Source: CAZLPW01 sp964561495
GTDB lineage: Bacteria > Fidelibacterota > Marinisomatia > Marinisomatales > UBA1611
Assembly (NCBI GenBank): GCA_964561495.1
Contig: CAZLPW010000007.1
Span: 1-61,844 of the forward strand
Reading direction: 5' to 3'
Length of the DNA stretch: 61,844 nucleotides
Part shown: positions 27,342 through 35,891 of the stretch, piece by piece
Layout: each line of letters opens with the position of its first letter
Numbering within the stretch: the first letter of the stretch is position 1
Translations under genes and position numbers: made by a program
Notes under the pieces: generated by a model
What the model was told of the DNA's origin: nothing
Seen by the model: the letters and a program-made list of their open reading frames with translations, nothing else
Databases searched by the model: none

Positions 27342-27790
27342 TTTACAACTTTATACTGATACTGATATATTCCTAAATCTTGATCAACAATATTTATTTT
27401 TATAAAATCTAATTTCATTTCTTTTGTTTTCTCAGAAAACAGTGGAACACCCGATCCAAACACATATGGATGCGGGGTTACAAACAAGTGTGTTATAAAG
27501 GATGAATAATTAGAGAACGTTCTTCCTCCTCCTATAATATAACATTTGTCTTGATTTATTTTAGATAAGATTTTAGCTGGCTTGTCATTTCTATGAACGA
27601 CAAAAAGTTTTCTACCTGAAAGTTCTTTTTTTAAGGTTTTATACGTGTTGCTTCCAACAACTAAAGAACACCCCATTGTTTGTTCTTTAAAAATGTGTAA
27701 ATCTTTGGACCATTTTGTTATTTCTTTGCTGTGTCTTGCTATATAACCATCAACAGTAACAGCAGCAATTAAAATAATTTTTTTTGGCAT
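27338..27790 (-). CDS. Dihydrofolate-reductase-like / RibD C-terminal family reductase
   Basis: The 150-residue protein resembles the RibD C-terminal and DHFR-like reductases. It starts with KKIILIAAVTVDGYIAR, has the cofactor segment LVVGSNTYKTL and ends its core with CYIIGGGRTF. These enzymes use NADPH on pteridine or pyrimidine substrates, but many members have no known substrate. It could be the cell's DHFR or an accessory reductase. It sits between two exported peptidase genes (M1 and M16) with tight spacing, so it is co-transcribed with functionally unrelated neighbours. Confidence 0.78.
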   Translation of the reverse strand: MPKKIILIAAVTVDGYIARHSKEITKWSKDLHIFKEQTMGCSLVVGSNTYKTLKKELSGRKLFVVHRNDKPAKILSKINQDKCYIIGGGRTFSNYSSFITHLFVTPHPYVFGSGVPLFSEKTKEMKLDFIKINIVDQDLGIYQYQYKVVK

Positions 27791-27792
27791 TC

Positions 27793-30609
27793 TTATCGAT
27801 ATGTGCGACTGACTTTCCAGATATTAACATCCTCAAAAGAACTTTTTAATTTATTTTTATTTTTATGTTCTTTAGCAAAAACAAGGGTGTTTACCATTTT
27901 TCGTTTTTCTTTGCCTATTGTTTTTTCCATAAGATCTATAACATTTTGTTTGTTTGTTTGTTTTAATGCGGCTACTGTTTTTTTATCACGATCAAAATCA
28001 GCATCGAATTCAAAAACCAGATTTTTCAACTTGTTTCCTCTTTCGGCTATACTTTTTGGGGATTTTTCAAGTTCTTCAATAGAAGATTCTATTATCTGAT
28101 TAAATGTGGTTGAATCCATGTTTTTTATATATTCTGGCAAACTTGAGATAAATTTATCAGCACGGTAGTTTAACTCATCAGCTGGATAAGCCCCCGACTG
28201 AATAGCAAACGATAAATAATAGAGGTCATCACGATTAAAAACATAAGACCAAACTATATAACCAAGCTGTTGATTTGTACGCATTTCAGTATAAAAAGGT
28301 TGTTGAATTGCTTTACCAATAATTTTTGCCTTAGCTCTTAGCTCTGGGGTATCTAAACCAATTTGGTATTCTCTCCAAAAACAAGAATTGTTCACTTTTA
28401 AAAAATCAACATACTGAATTATCTCGGGATTTTCTTGGTTTAAATATTTGAGCTCAAAAGCATCAGAACGGCTTATTCCCTTGTACCCAGTTTTTTCTTT
28501 AAAAAGCCTTAGGGTTTTTCTTGCGTCTTTTTCTTCGAAATCGCCATATATAAAACCCTCGACAGAGATTTCACTAAAAATCTGTTCCCCGTAATTCTTA
28601 ATTTTTTTCATTGTTGCTGCTTCTGCTATTGGTACCAAATCGTTCCAATTAAACTTGACATTGTGATATATTTCTGCGTTTTTTTCTCTGGCCTGTTGAT
28701 AGGCATCTGACAAAGGAATATTTTCATACCCTCTTATTATTTTATCTTTTATTGCCAAAAACTTTTCGTCTGATATATCTATTTTTTTCATATTATTAAG
28801 CATAATGGTATAGAGTTTTATAGCTGATTCTGTATAGCCACTTACCGTTAAATAAATACCCTCATATCCATCAAACAATGAATATGAAAGCCCCGCTAGC
28901 TTTGCTGGAAAACCAATCTCATTCATTGACTCGCGAACACATTCTATATATATCTTAAGAAGAGCGCGGTGTTCTGTGTTTATTTTGTTTTTTGGAAATA
29001 GTATTTTATAGCTTATAACCCCCTTTGGTCGAAGAAACTCATGGTCTTTTCCAAAATATATTTTTGTGTTTTTGTTATTAATCAAAAGACGGGGTTTGTT
29101 GTTTTCTTTTATTTCACGATTAGGTATTCTAACTTTTTTGGGAATAAAATCATTAGGCTTTGGAAGCTTAAAACTATAGCTAGCTTCATTTTTTAATAAC
29201 GCTGAATAAAGATTATCATTTTCAAAATATGAATATTTAGCCTTATAATAATATTCTTCATTCTCTGTCTCTAGACCCTTTGCACTTAATAAAACAAGCA
29301 TGTTTTCGAGTTTAAAATAGGAAAGTAAAGAATCAAAGTTTTCTGGGTTTGGTTCTCCATATACATAGCTAATTCTTCCAGCATCTTTAAAATTATACAT
29401 GTTTAGTTCGTTAGCGATATTCTCTGCTCTTCTAGCACCTTCTCCTTTGTTTGAATATACTTCTTCTAGAGTTGCCATTGTTTTTAATTCGGCAAACACA
29501 TGTTTTTGAAAACCAGCTTTTTTCATTAGCTCAATATAGGAATGAGTAACCTCTATAATTTTTTGATATTCTTCTAATCCTTTTTTTGTTAATTCAATTC
29601 TTATTTGAGCATAATCATATTCTTTTGTTTCTGATCTTATGCTAGCATAAATACTGGTTGCCCACCCTTTGTTTTTTAAATAGGAAAGAAGACTTCCTTC
29701 TCCTTGGTGACCAAGTATAAAGCCTAATTGCCTGGATGGTTTTTGTAAATATTGAAGCCTAACACCTGGAACAAAATAACTTAAGGTCATTCTTCTAATA
29801 TCTTTCACTGGTTCTATTTGAACAATTCGTATTGTTTTTTTCCTTTCAAAAACCTTTGAATCATACTTGTTTTCATTCAAATTTTTATTTTCAATATCAA
29901 TAAAATATTTTTTTGCCCAAGTCTCCATTTGATCTAAACTGTGTTTACTCAATAAAGATAGAGCCATTCTGTTTGAACTGTAATGTTTTTTATAAAACTC
30001 AATTAACTCTTCTCTTTTTATATCACCAAGAGTTTCAAGGTTTCCAACATTAAAATTTCTAGCTGGGTGTTTATCTTTTACAAAAAGGTTTGACACCTGG
30101 AAAGATCTCCAAAAATCGTTCATTAAATAATTTTTATGCTCTGAATCAACAGCATTAACCTCTCTCTGTGTATATTCTTCCGTAAAAAGTGGTTCTATAA
30201 AAAACTGTGAAAATCGATCTATTGCTCCTTCAAAACCATCTGGCAAAACTTGAAAATGATAATTTGTGTGGTCTCTTGCTGTATAAGCATTAGAAGACCC
30301 TCCGTTTGTTTTTAGATATTTTCCATACTCATCTACATTTGGATATTTTTTCGTTCCAAGAAAAAGCATGTGCTCCAAAAAATGAGCTAGCCCCTGCCTA
30401 TCACCTGGGTCTTCTAAAGAACCAACCATAACACTCATAGAAGCTGATGACATATTAAAATCTGGATCAGATAATAGATATACTTTTAATCCGTTTTCTA
30501 AGATTATTTTTCTTTCTTTAGATTTGTCTAATGGGTGTTTTTTCATTATTTCGCTATCGGAACATCCAATAAAAAAAAATATTAAAAAACATAAAGTCTG
30601 CCCTCTCAC
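27793..30609 (-). CDS. M16 (insulysin/pitrilysin-type) zinc metalloprotease lipoprotein
   Basis: At 938 residues it is the long, single-chain M16A form that closes over peptides like a clamshell. The inverted zinc motif HFLEH is at residues 76-80, and the distal Glu lies in the following ~80 residues (EVNAVDSEH). A signal sequence ends in the lipobox FIGC, with C16 as the lipid anchor, so the enzyme is probably an outer- or inner-membrane lipoprotein facing the periplasm. The inactive C-terminal half is present. It lies 2 bases upstream of the DHFR-like gene and 29 bases downstream of the metzincin gene. Confidence 0.93.
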   Translation of the reverse strand: MRGQTLCFLIFFFIGCSDSEIMKKHPLDKSKERKIILENGLKVYLLSDPDFNMSSASMSVMVGSLEDPGDRQGLAHFLEHMLFLGTKKYPNVDEYGKYLKTNGGSSNAYTARDHTNYHFQVLPDGFEGAIDRFSQFFIEPLFTEEYTQREVNAVDSEHKNYLMNDFWRSFQVSNLFVKDKHPARNFNVGNLETLGDIKREELIEFYKKHYSSNRMALSLLSKHSLDQMETWAKKYFIDIENKNLNENKYDSKVFERKKTIRIVQIEPVKDIRRMTLSYFVPGVRLQYLQKPSRQLGFILGHQGEGSLLSYLKNKGWATSIYASIRSETKEYDYAQIRIELTKKGLEEYQKIIEVTHSYIELMKKAGFQKHVFAELKTMATLEEVYSNKGEGARRAENIANELNMYNFKDAGRISYVYGEPNPENFDSLLSYFKLENMLVLLSAKGLETENEEYYYKAKYSYFENDNLYSALLKNEASYSFKLPKPNDFIPKKVRIPNREIKENNKPRLLINNKNTKIYFGKDHEFLRPKGVISYKILFPKNKINTEHRALLKIYIECVRESMNEIGFPAKLAGLSYSLFDGYEGIYLTVSGYTESAIKLYTIMLNNMKKIDISDEKFLAIKDKIIRGYENIPLSDAYQQAREKNAEIYHNVKFNWNDLVPIAEAATMKKIKNYGEQIFSEISVEGFIYGDFEEKDARKTLRLFKEKTGYKGISRSDAFELKYLNQENPEIIQYVDFLKVNNSCFWREYQIGLDTPELRAKAKIIGKAIQQPFYTEMRTNQQLGYIVWSYVFNRDDLYYLSFAIQSGAYPADELNYRADKFISSLPEYIKNMDSTTFNQIIESSIEELEKSPKSIAERGNKLKNLVFEFDADFDRDKKTVAALKQTNKQNVIDLMEKTIGKEKRKMVNTLVFAKEHKNKNKLKSSFEDVNIWKVSRTYR

Positions 30610-30638
30610 GATTGCTCCTTTTTTTATAGGTTAATTTA

Positions 30639-33197
30639 TTATGTATCTAGAGCCTCTGTAATTCGATAGTGTAAAAACTCTCTGTGTGCTTTTGTTGCAT
30701 CATCTACGCCATATTTTTTATTTACGTGCTTTAATATTTTTTGGAGGTTTGCATAGGCCAAAGAAATTGTAAGGTTATTATACTTTTCACCTTTTTTATT
30801 TAAAACCATTTTTATTAGCCTTTCCGTATAATCTGTTTGCAGATTTTGGCGAATACTACTGACGCTAGTTCCTGCATCTATAGCAAAGCAAGCATCTGTA
30901 ATATCTTGAAATACATCAGACAGAGAATAGTTGTTTCCATATAATTGGCTATCTGATACTCTTTTTAAAACATTTACATGAAGTAGCTGATCTAAAACAT
31001 TCCTTTGTTGGTCTAATATCTGATCATGTATCTTGTGATCCTTCGTTCCGCTCCAGCCCCTTCTTTGCCATTGGAGATGATTATAAATATCATTCGGCAC
31101 AGAAAAAGCATTTGGAGAAAAAGCATATTTGTCTAACAGGGCCATCGCCCATTTTTGAGTTTCTTTCGGGATCGCCATAAACGGCAGTTCACTGTTCTCT
31201 TGTCCAACCATAGACCTGTCCATATACATCCCACCTACATAACGAGAGATTACCGTTAAGCAGCTTCTATACTCCCTGTTTAAAACATAGAACGCGTCAG
31301 TGAATGAATGATAAGACTCTCCAGGAAATTCATACCGCTTTCTCAAGCCTTTATACAAAGATCTAATTAGATCCATTCTTTCCTGAGCATAGCCAATAGG
31401 GTCATTGCTCATATCAAAAATCATTATTCTTGGGTCAACACCCTTTCCTGGTGACCTCATATCATCAGCATCGTTTCCATATTTTAACTCTTCTTTTGTT
31501 GATTCGGCTAAAAGCTGAGAGACTCGAGATGCTTCATCTACGGGGTTTTTTAAGGTTGATTCATACCCATATTTAATGGCCCAAATATCATATGGCCCTG
31601 GTGTTGTAGAATAATATTGTCCTGTCCAGTTATTGTGTTTTCCAATATTTACCATCTCGTAATCCATTACGGATGAGGTAAGCCCAACTGGCTCTGTCTT
31701 ATTTCTATCATAGATATTGTTTAAACTATGAAAATTACTAGAATAAAAGTTATGACTTAAACCAAGTGTATGCCCAACCTCATGAAGAACAAGATTAACC
31801 ATCGCCTCATATATGAGGCGGTGTTCTTCAAGCGAAGAAAACCGACCTGTGCTTTTTAAAACCTTTGATGCAAACAAATTTCCTTGGTGTTTTGCACTTC
31901 CAGAAGAACACATGTGTTTGTTTTCTTGAGCTTGGTTCCCAGTCGTTATTGGCTCATAAAGACGCTCGTATTTTACTCTATTAGTAAAATGAACAAACTC
32001 TAGCATAATGTCCGCACCTAATATTTGGCCAGTTCTAGGGTTTACAAAGCTTGGACCATACCCACCAAAAGGTGGGTTTGGTGAGGAGGTCCACCGTAAA
32101 ACATTATACCGGATATCACCCGCTTCCCATTCTGCATCGTCTGGTTGTGTTTTCACTTCTAAAGCATTATTAAATCCTGCTTTTTCGAAAGCTTTATTCC
32201 AAGCCAACACCCCATCTCGGATAGCATCTCGGAATTCAACTGGTGTAGTGTTTTCAATCCACCAGGTGATTGGTTTAACAGGAACAGAAACAAATTGCTC
32301 TGGATGTTTTTTCTCGAGGTTCCAACGATGTATCAGGTCCTTATAAGGTGTTACATCATCAGCCGTTGTCATATCTGTAATCTCAGTAACAAAATAACCA
32401 ACCCTTGGATCTTCATATCGAGGTTTATATTCATTTTTCGGGACTTCAATAAAACTGTGTTGAAGAGTAACATTAACTGATCTTGCATCGGTCAACCCCT
32501 CATCTGACCCCCAGTTTGTTGGCCTTGGGTTGCTATAAACATATTGTACAGAAATATCTGTGTTTTCAGGGTAATTTTTCAGATTAGAATATTTTGATCT
32601 GTTTTTAACAAGTCGACCAAGCCTAAAGGGGTTTTTGTTTTTTGCCATTGGATTTGTTGCTCGAGATATCTGGTGTAACGCTTCTGTTAAAAAAACATTA
32701 TCTGCAGATATCATTACCAAACTATCAGACTCTGCAGTAATAAACTCAGACGCTAACACAGCCGTGCTTATGTTTGCATCGGCGGCTCGGCTTAGAGGGC
32801 TATTTGGATCAAAATAAAAAGAGTTGTTTTGTATCTCAAACTCGATCCGATTAAAATAGCGATTAAATTTTATTATTCTTGATCCTCTATAGTTACCGCG
32901 AAAAACCCCCGCATTGAGCTGCCCCTCTTTTGCGTGTACAAAATAAATAAACTCTGCTCCGATTTGAGATTTGTTGATTACCATAGAAAGGGCACCAGAA
33001 ACAGAGTCTTGATAGAGTGATATTAGCCCTGGAATATGAACCTTCCCTTTAATGGCATCCTCCATTTTTTTTATTTTTGGAGCTGCTGTAAGAATGTTTT
33101 TTAATTTTTTCTCCGTTTCTTTTGATGCTGGGATTGAATTATTTGTTTCTTGCGCAAAAACAAAAAAAACAATGAATAAAGGTATTATTTTCCTCAT
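30639..33197 (-). CDS. Exported zinc metalloprotease, DUF5117/DUF5118-type (metzincin motif)
   Basis: The 852-residue protein has a signal peptide (MRKIIPLFIVFFVFA). It carries the metzincin zinc motif HExxHxxGxxH as H472-EVGHTLGLS-H482, with a following VMDYE Met-turn. The region before it (DDVTPYKDLIHRWNLEKK, WWIENTTPVEFRDAI) is typical of the DUF5117 protease family found in Bacteroidota-like bacteria. The natural substrate is unknown. It is the first of three exported metallopeptidases in this leftward operon, and it lies 11 bases downstream of lpd. Confidence 0.9.
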   Translation of the reverse strand: MRKIIPLFIVFFVFAQETNNSIPASKETEKKLKNILTAAPKIKKMEDAIKGKVHIPGLISLYQDSVSGALSMVINKSQIGAEFIYFVHAKEGQLNAGVFRGNYRGSRIIKFNRYFNRIEFEIQNNSFYFDPNSPLSRAADANISTAVLASEFITAESDSLVMISADNVFLTEALHQISRATNPMAKNKNPFRLGRLVKNRSKYSNLKNYPENTDISVQYVYSNPRPTNWGSDEGLTDARSVNVTLQHSFIEVPKNEYKPRYEDPRVGYFVTEITDMTTADDVTPYKDLIHRWNLEKKHPEQFVSVPVKPITWWIENTTPVEFRDAIRDGVLAWNKAFEKAGFNNALEVKTQPDDAEWEAGDIRYNVLRWTSSPNPPFGGYGPSFVNPRTGQILGADIMLEFVHFTNRVKYERLYEPITTGNQAQENKHMCSSGSAKHQGNLFASKVLKSTGRFSSLEEHRLIYEAMVNLVLHEVGHTLGLSHNFYSSNFHSLNNIYDRNKTEPVGLTSSVMDYEMVNIGKHNNWTGQYYSTTPGPYDIWAIKYGYESTLKNPVDEASRVSQLLAESTKEELKYGNDADDMRSPGKGVDPRIMIFDMSNDPIGYAQERMDLIRSLYKGLRKRYEFPGESYHSFTDAFYVLNREYRSCLTVISRYVGGMYMDRSMVGQENSELPFMAIPKETQKWAMALLDKYAFSPNAFSVPNDIYNHLQWQRRGWSGTKDHKIHDQILDQQRNVLDQLLHVNVLKRVSDSQLYGNNYSLSDVFQDITDACFAIDAGTSVSSIRQNLQTDYTERLIKMVLNKKGEKYNNLTISLAYANLQKILKHVNKKYGVDDATKAHREFLHYRITEALDT

Positions 33198-33208
33198 TAA
33201 AGACTCCT

Positions 33209-34624
33209 TTACTTTTTAGGAAGGTACAAATCTGTCACAGTACCTTCAAATACTTCTGCTGCCCCAGAGACTGTTTCGCTTGTTGTTGGGTGTGGATGAA
33301 TTGTTAGTCCAATATCTTCAGCATCTGCTCCTAGCTCAATGCCAAGTGTTATCTCTGTAATTAAATCCCCTGCGCCAGTACCAACAATTCCTCCTCCAAT
33401 AATTCTTTTTGTGTTTTTATGAAACAATAATTTTGTTTTCCCTTGGATAGATTCAATTGAAATGGCGCGCCCGCTTGCAGCCCAAGGGAATTCTGCTTTA
33501 TCATATTCTATTCCTTCTTTTTTTGCTATATCTTCAGTTACCCCCACCCAAGCAACTTCTGGGTCGGTATATATAACACTTGGAATTATTCTTTTGTCAA
33601 AAGCAGATGAAAGACCACAAACAACCTCAGCCGCAACTTTGCCTTCGTGGGTTGCCTTATGAGCCAGCATTGGATCACCAACTATATCTCCAACAGCAAA
33701 AATGTTTTCTATGTTCGTGCGCTGTTGTTCATCAACACTTATAAAACCCTCTTTGTTTGTTTTTATATCTGTATTCTGTATTTTTATTGTTTCTAGATTT
33801 GGTTTTCTCCCAACTGCTAAAAGAATAGATTGGTATGGTTTTTTTTGTTTGGTTGACTCACTTTCTAAAACAACAAGGACTTTATCATCAAAAGAGGTGT
33901 CAACCTCTACAACCTTTGTACTGGTCATGATCGATCTAAATTGCTTTTTTAAATCACGCTCAAGTGGTTTTATTAAATCGCGATCAGCTCCACTTGCTAG
34001 ATATGGTAAAAACTCCACCAGGTCTACTTTAGATCCAAAAGATGAATAAACCTGGCCCAGCTCCAAACCAATTATACCACCACCAACAATTAACATAGAT
34101 TCGGGTATCTCTTTTAAGTCTAATGCTGTTTTTGATGTGAGTATTCTTGGGTGATCATCTTTTAAAAAAGGAAGACTTGCTGATGATGAACCGGCTGAAA
34201 TAATACAACTATCAAAAGTCACCAGCATTGAGTTACTATCCATTTCAATCTTTATTTCATTGTTTGATTGAAAGCTGGCCCTTCCTTGAATTGTTTTTAC
34301 TCCCCTTGCTTGTGCCATCTGCCCAATTCCAACGTTTAGCTTTTTCACTATTTTGTTTTTGTGATCACGAACCTTTTTTAAATTGACAACAGGTTCACCA
34401 AAAAAGACCCCAGCCTTTTGCATTTTCTGAGCTTCTTGAATTATTTTAGAAATGTGGAGCAATGATTTTGAAGGAATACAACCGCGATTAAGACAAACAC
34501 CTCCAAGGTTTGCATCTCTATCAACCAACAACACCTTTTTCCCCAAATCCGAAGCTCTAAATGCAGCAGAATAACCACCTGGGCCAGAACCAATAACAAC
34601 AACTTGAAAGTGTTTTTTGTCCAA
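33209..34624 (-). CDS. lpdA: Dihydrolipoamide dehydrogenase (E3)
   Basis: E3 re-oxidises the lipoyl arm of the pyruvate dehydrogenase complex and passes electrons to NAD. It has an N-terminal FAD motif VIGSGPGGYSAAFRA, the redox disulfide GGVCLNRGCIP, a second nucleotide motif IVGGGIIGLELGQ, the FAD segment IFAVGDIVG and the C-terminal base HPHPTTSET. The 471-residue length is normal. It is 1 base downstream of aceF. Confidence 0.95.
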   Translation of the reverse strand: MDKKHFQVVVIGSGPGGYSAAFRASDLGKKVLLVDRDANLGGVCLNRGCIPSKSLLHISKIIQEAQKMQKAGVFFGEPVVNLKKVRDHKNKIVKKLNVGIGQMAQARGVKTIQGRASFQSNNEIKIEMDSNSMLVTFDSCIISAGSSSASLPFLKDDHPRILTSKTALDLKEIPESMLIVGGGIIGLELGQVYSSFGSKVDLVEFLPYLASGADRDLIKPLERDLKKQFRSIMTSTKVVEVDTSFDDKVLVVLESESTKQKKPYQSILLAVGRKPNLETIKIQNTDIKTNKEGFISVDEQQRTNIENIFAVGDIVGDPMLAHKATHEGKVAAEVVCGLSSAFDKRIIPSVIYTDPEVAWVGVTEDIAKKEGIEYDKAEFPWAASGRAISIESIQGKTKLLFHKNTKRIIGGGIVGTGAGDLITEITLGIELGADAEDIGLTIHPHPTTSETVSGAAEVFEGTVTDLYLPKK

Positions 34625-34625
34625 A

Positions 34626-35882
34626 TTAACTATCTCTTTCTTCTTTAAAATTGTTTACGCTTTCTAAAACTAAAGAAAGGTCTTTAACAAAACGTGCGCC
34701 GTCAGCACCATCAATTACCCGATGGTCATAAGACACAGAAAATGGTAACATAAAACGAGGTTTAAATTCTTTCCAGTTTTCATCATACACCTGTTCCCAT
34801 GTGCTTTTAGAAACGCCTAAGATTGCTACTTCGGGAGAGTTCACAATTGGGGTAAAATAAGAACCCCCTATTCCCCCTAAGCTAGATATTGTAAAAGTTC
34901 CCCCTTTTATTTCATTTGCTGATAGTTTTTTATCTCTAGCCCTGTTACTGATCGATTCTAACTCTTTAGATATTTCAATTAAACTCTTTTTGTTTGCGTC
35001 TTTAATTACGGGAACCACCAAGCCTTGTTCTGTATCAACTGCGACTCCTATATGATAATAGTTTTTAATTATTAGATTGTTTTCACTATGATCCAATGAA
35101 CTATTAAAATGGGGGTATTTTTCCAAAAGGAGAACAACTGCTTTAATTAAAAAAGGTAAAAAAGTTATTTTGATTTCTTTTTCTTTGTTTTTTTCTTTTA
35201 AGTTTTTTCGAAAATTATTTAGATCTGTTATATCTGCAGTACTAAACTGAGTTACCTGTGGTATTTCATTCCAAGCGGCCTGAAGCTTTTCTCCTGTTAT
35301 TTTTTGAATTTTTGTTAAAGGCTTTTCTTTTGTTGGACCCCAAATACTAAAATCTATTTTTTTCTTTGGTGTTTTTATTTTAGACTGCCCTGTTCCGTTT
35401 AATTTACTTTTTATATACAAATGAAGATCGTCTTTTGTTATTCTTCCTTTTTGTCCTGTGGGTGTTATGTTTTTTAGATCTATCTCAAGTTCCCGAGATA
35501 AGCGCCTAACACCTGGACTAGCAAAAACGCTATCTATCTGTTTTTTCTTCTTTTCTGTTTTAGTGTGGCTTGGTGCTTCTTTTTCAGGTTTTGTTTCCTT
35601 TTCTTTTCTGTTTTCAGGTCTTGTTTCTTGTGTTGGAACATCTTCTTTTAATTCAACCCTTATCAACAATTGTCCCACCCTTAACTCTTGCCCTTTTTTA
35701 ACAGTAATCTCTTTTACAACACCAGAAACATCTGATGGTATTTCCATAGATGCTTTATCTGATTCTAAAACAAGCATAGTTACCTCTTTTTCAATTACAT
35801 CTCCAATCGAAACAAGTATTTCACTCACTTCTGCAGACTCGATGCCTTCTCCTAGGTCTGGTAATAAAATATCATAAATCAT
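34626..35882 (-). CDS. aceF: Dihydrolipoamide acetyltransferase (E2) of pyruvate dehydrogenase
   Basis: E2 carries the lipoyl arm and moves acetyl groups to CoA. One lipoyl domain is visible, with the modified Lys in ESDKASMEIPS near residue 43. It is followed by a charged Lys/Glu-rich linker, a peripheral-subunit-binding domain (FASPGVRRLSRELEIDL) and the catalytic domain with DHRVIDGADGARF near the C-terminus. E. coli AceF has three lipoyl domains; a single one is common elsewhere. Length is 418 residues. It lies 9 bases after aceE. Confidence 0.95.
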   Translation of the reverse strand: MIYDILLPDLGEGIESAEVSEILVSIGDVIEKEVTMLVLESDKASMEIPSDVSGVVKEITVKKGQELRVGQLLIRVELKEDVPTQETRPENRKEKETKPEKEAPSHTKTEKKKKQIDSVFASPGVRRLSRELEIDLKNITPTGQKGRITKDDLHLYIKSKLNGTGQSKIKTPKKKIDFSIWGPTKEKPLTKIQKITGEKLQAAWNEIPQVTQFSTADITDLNNFRKNLKEKNKEKEIKITFLPFLIKAVVLLLEKYPHFNSSLDHSENNLIIKNYYHIGVAVDTEQGLVVPVIKDANKKSLIEISKELESISNRARDKKLSANEIKGGTFTISSLGGIGGSYFTPIVNSPEVAILGVSKSTWEQVYDENWKEFKPRFMLPFSVSYDHRVIDGADGARFVKDLSLVLESVNNFKEERDS

Positions 35883-35891
35883 AAAAAACCC

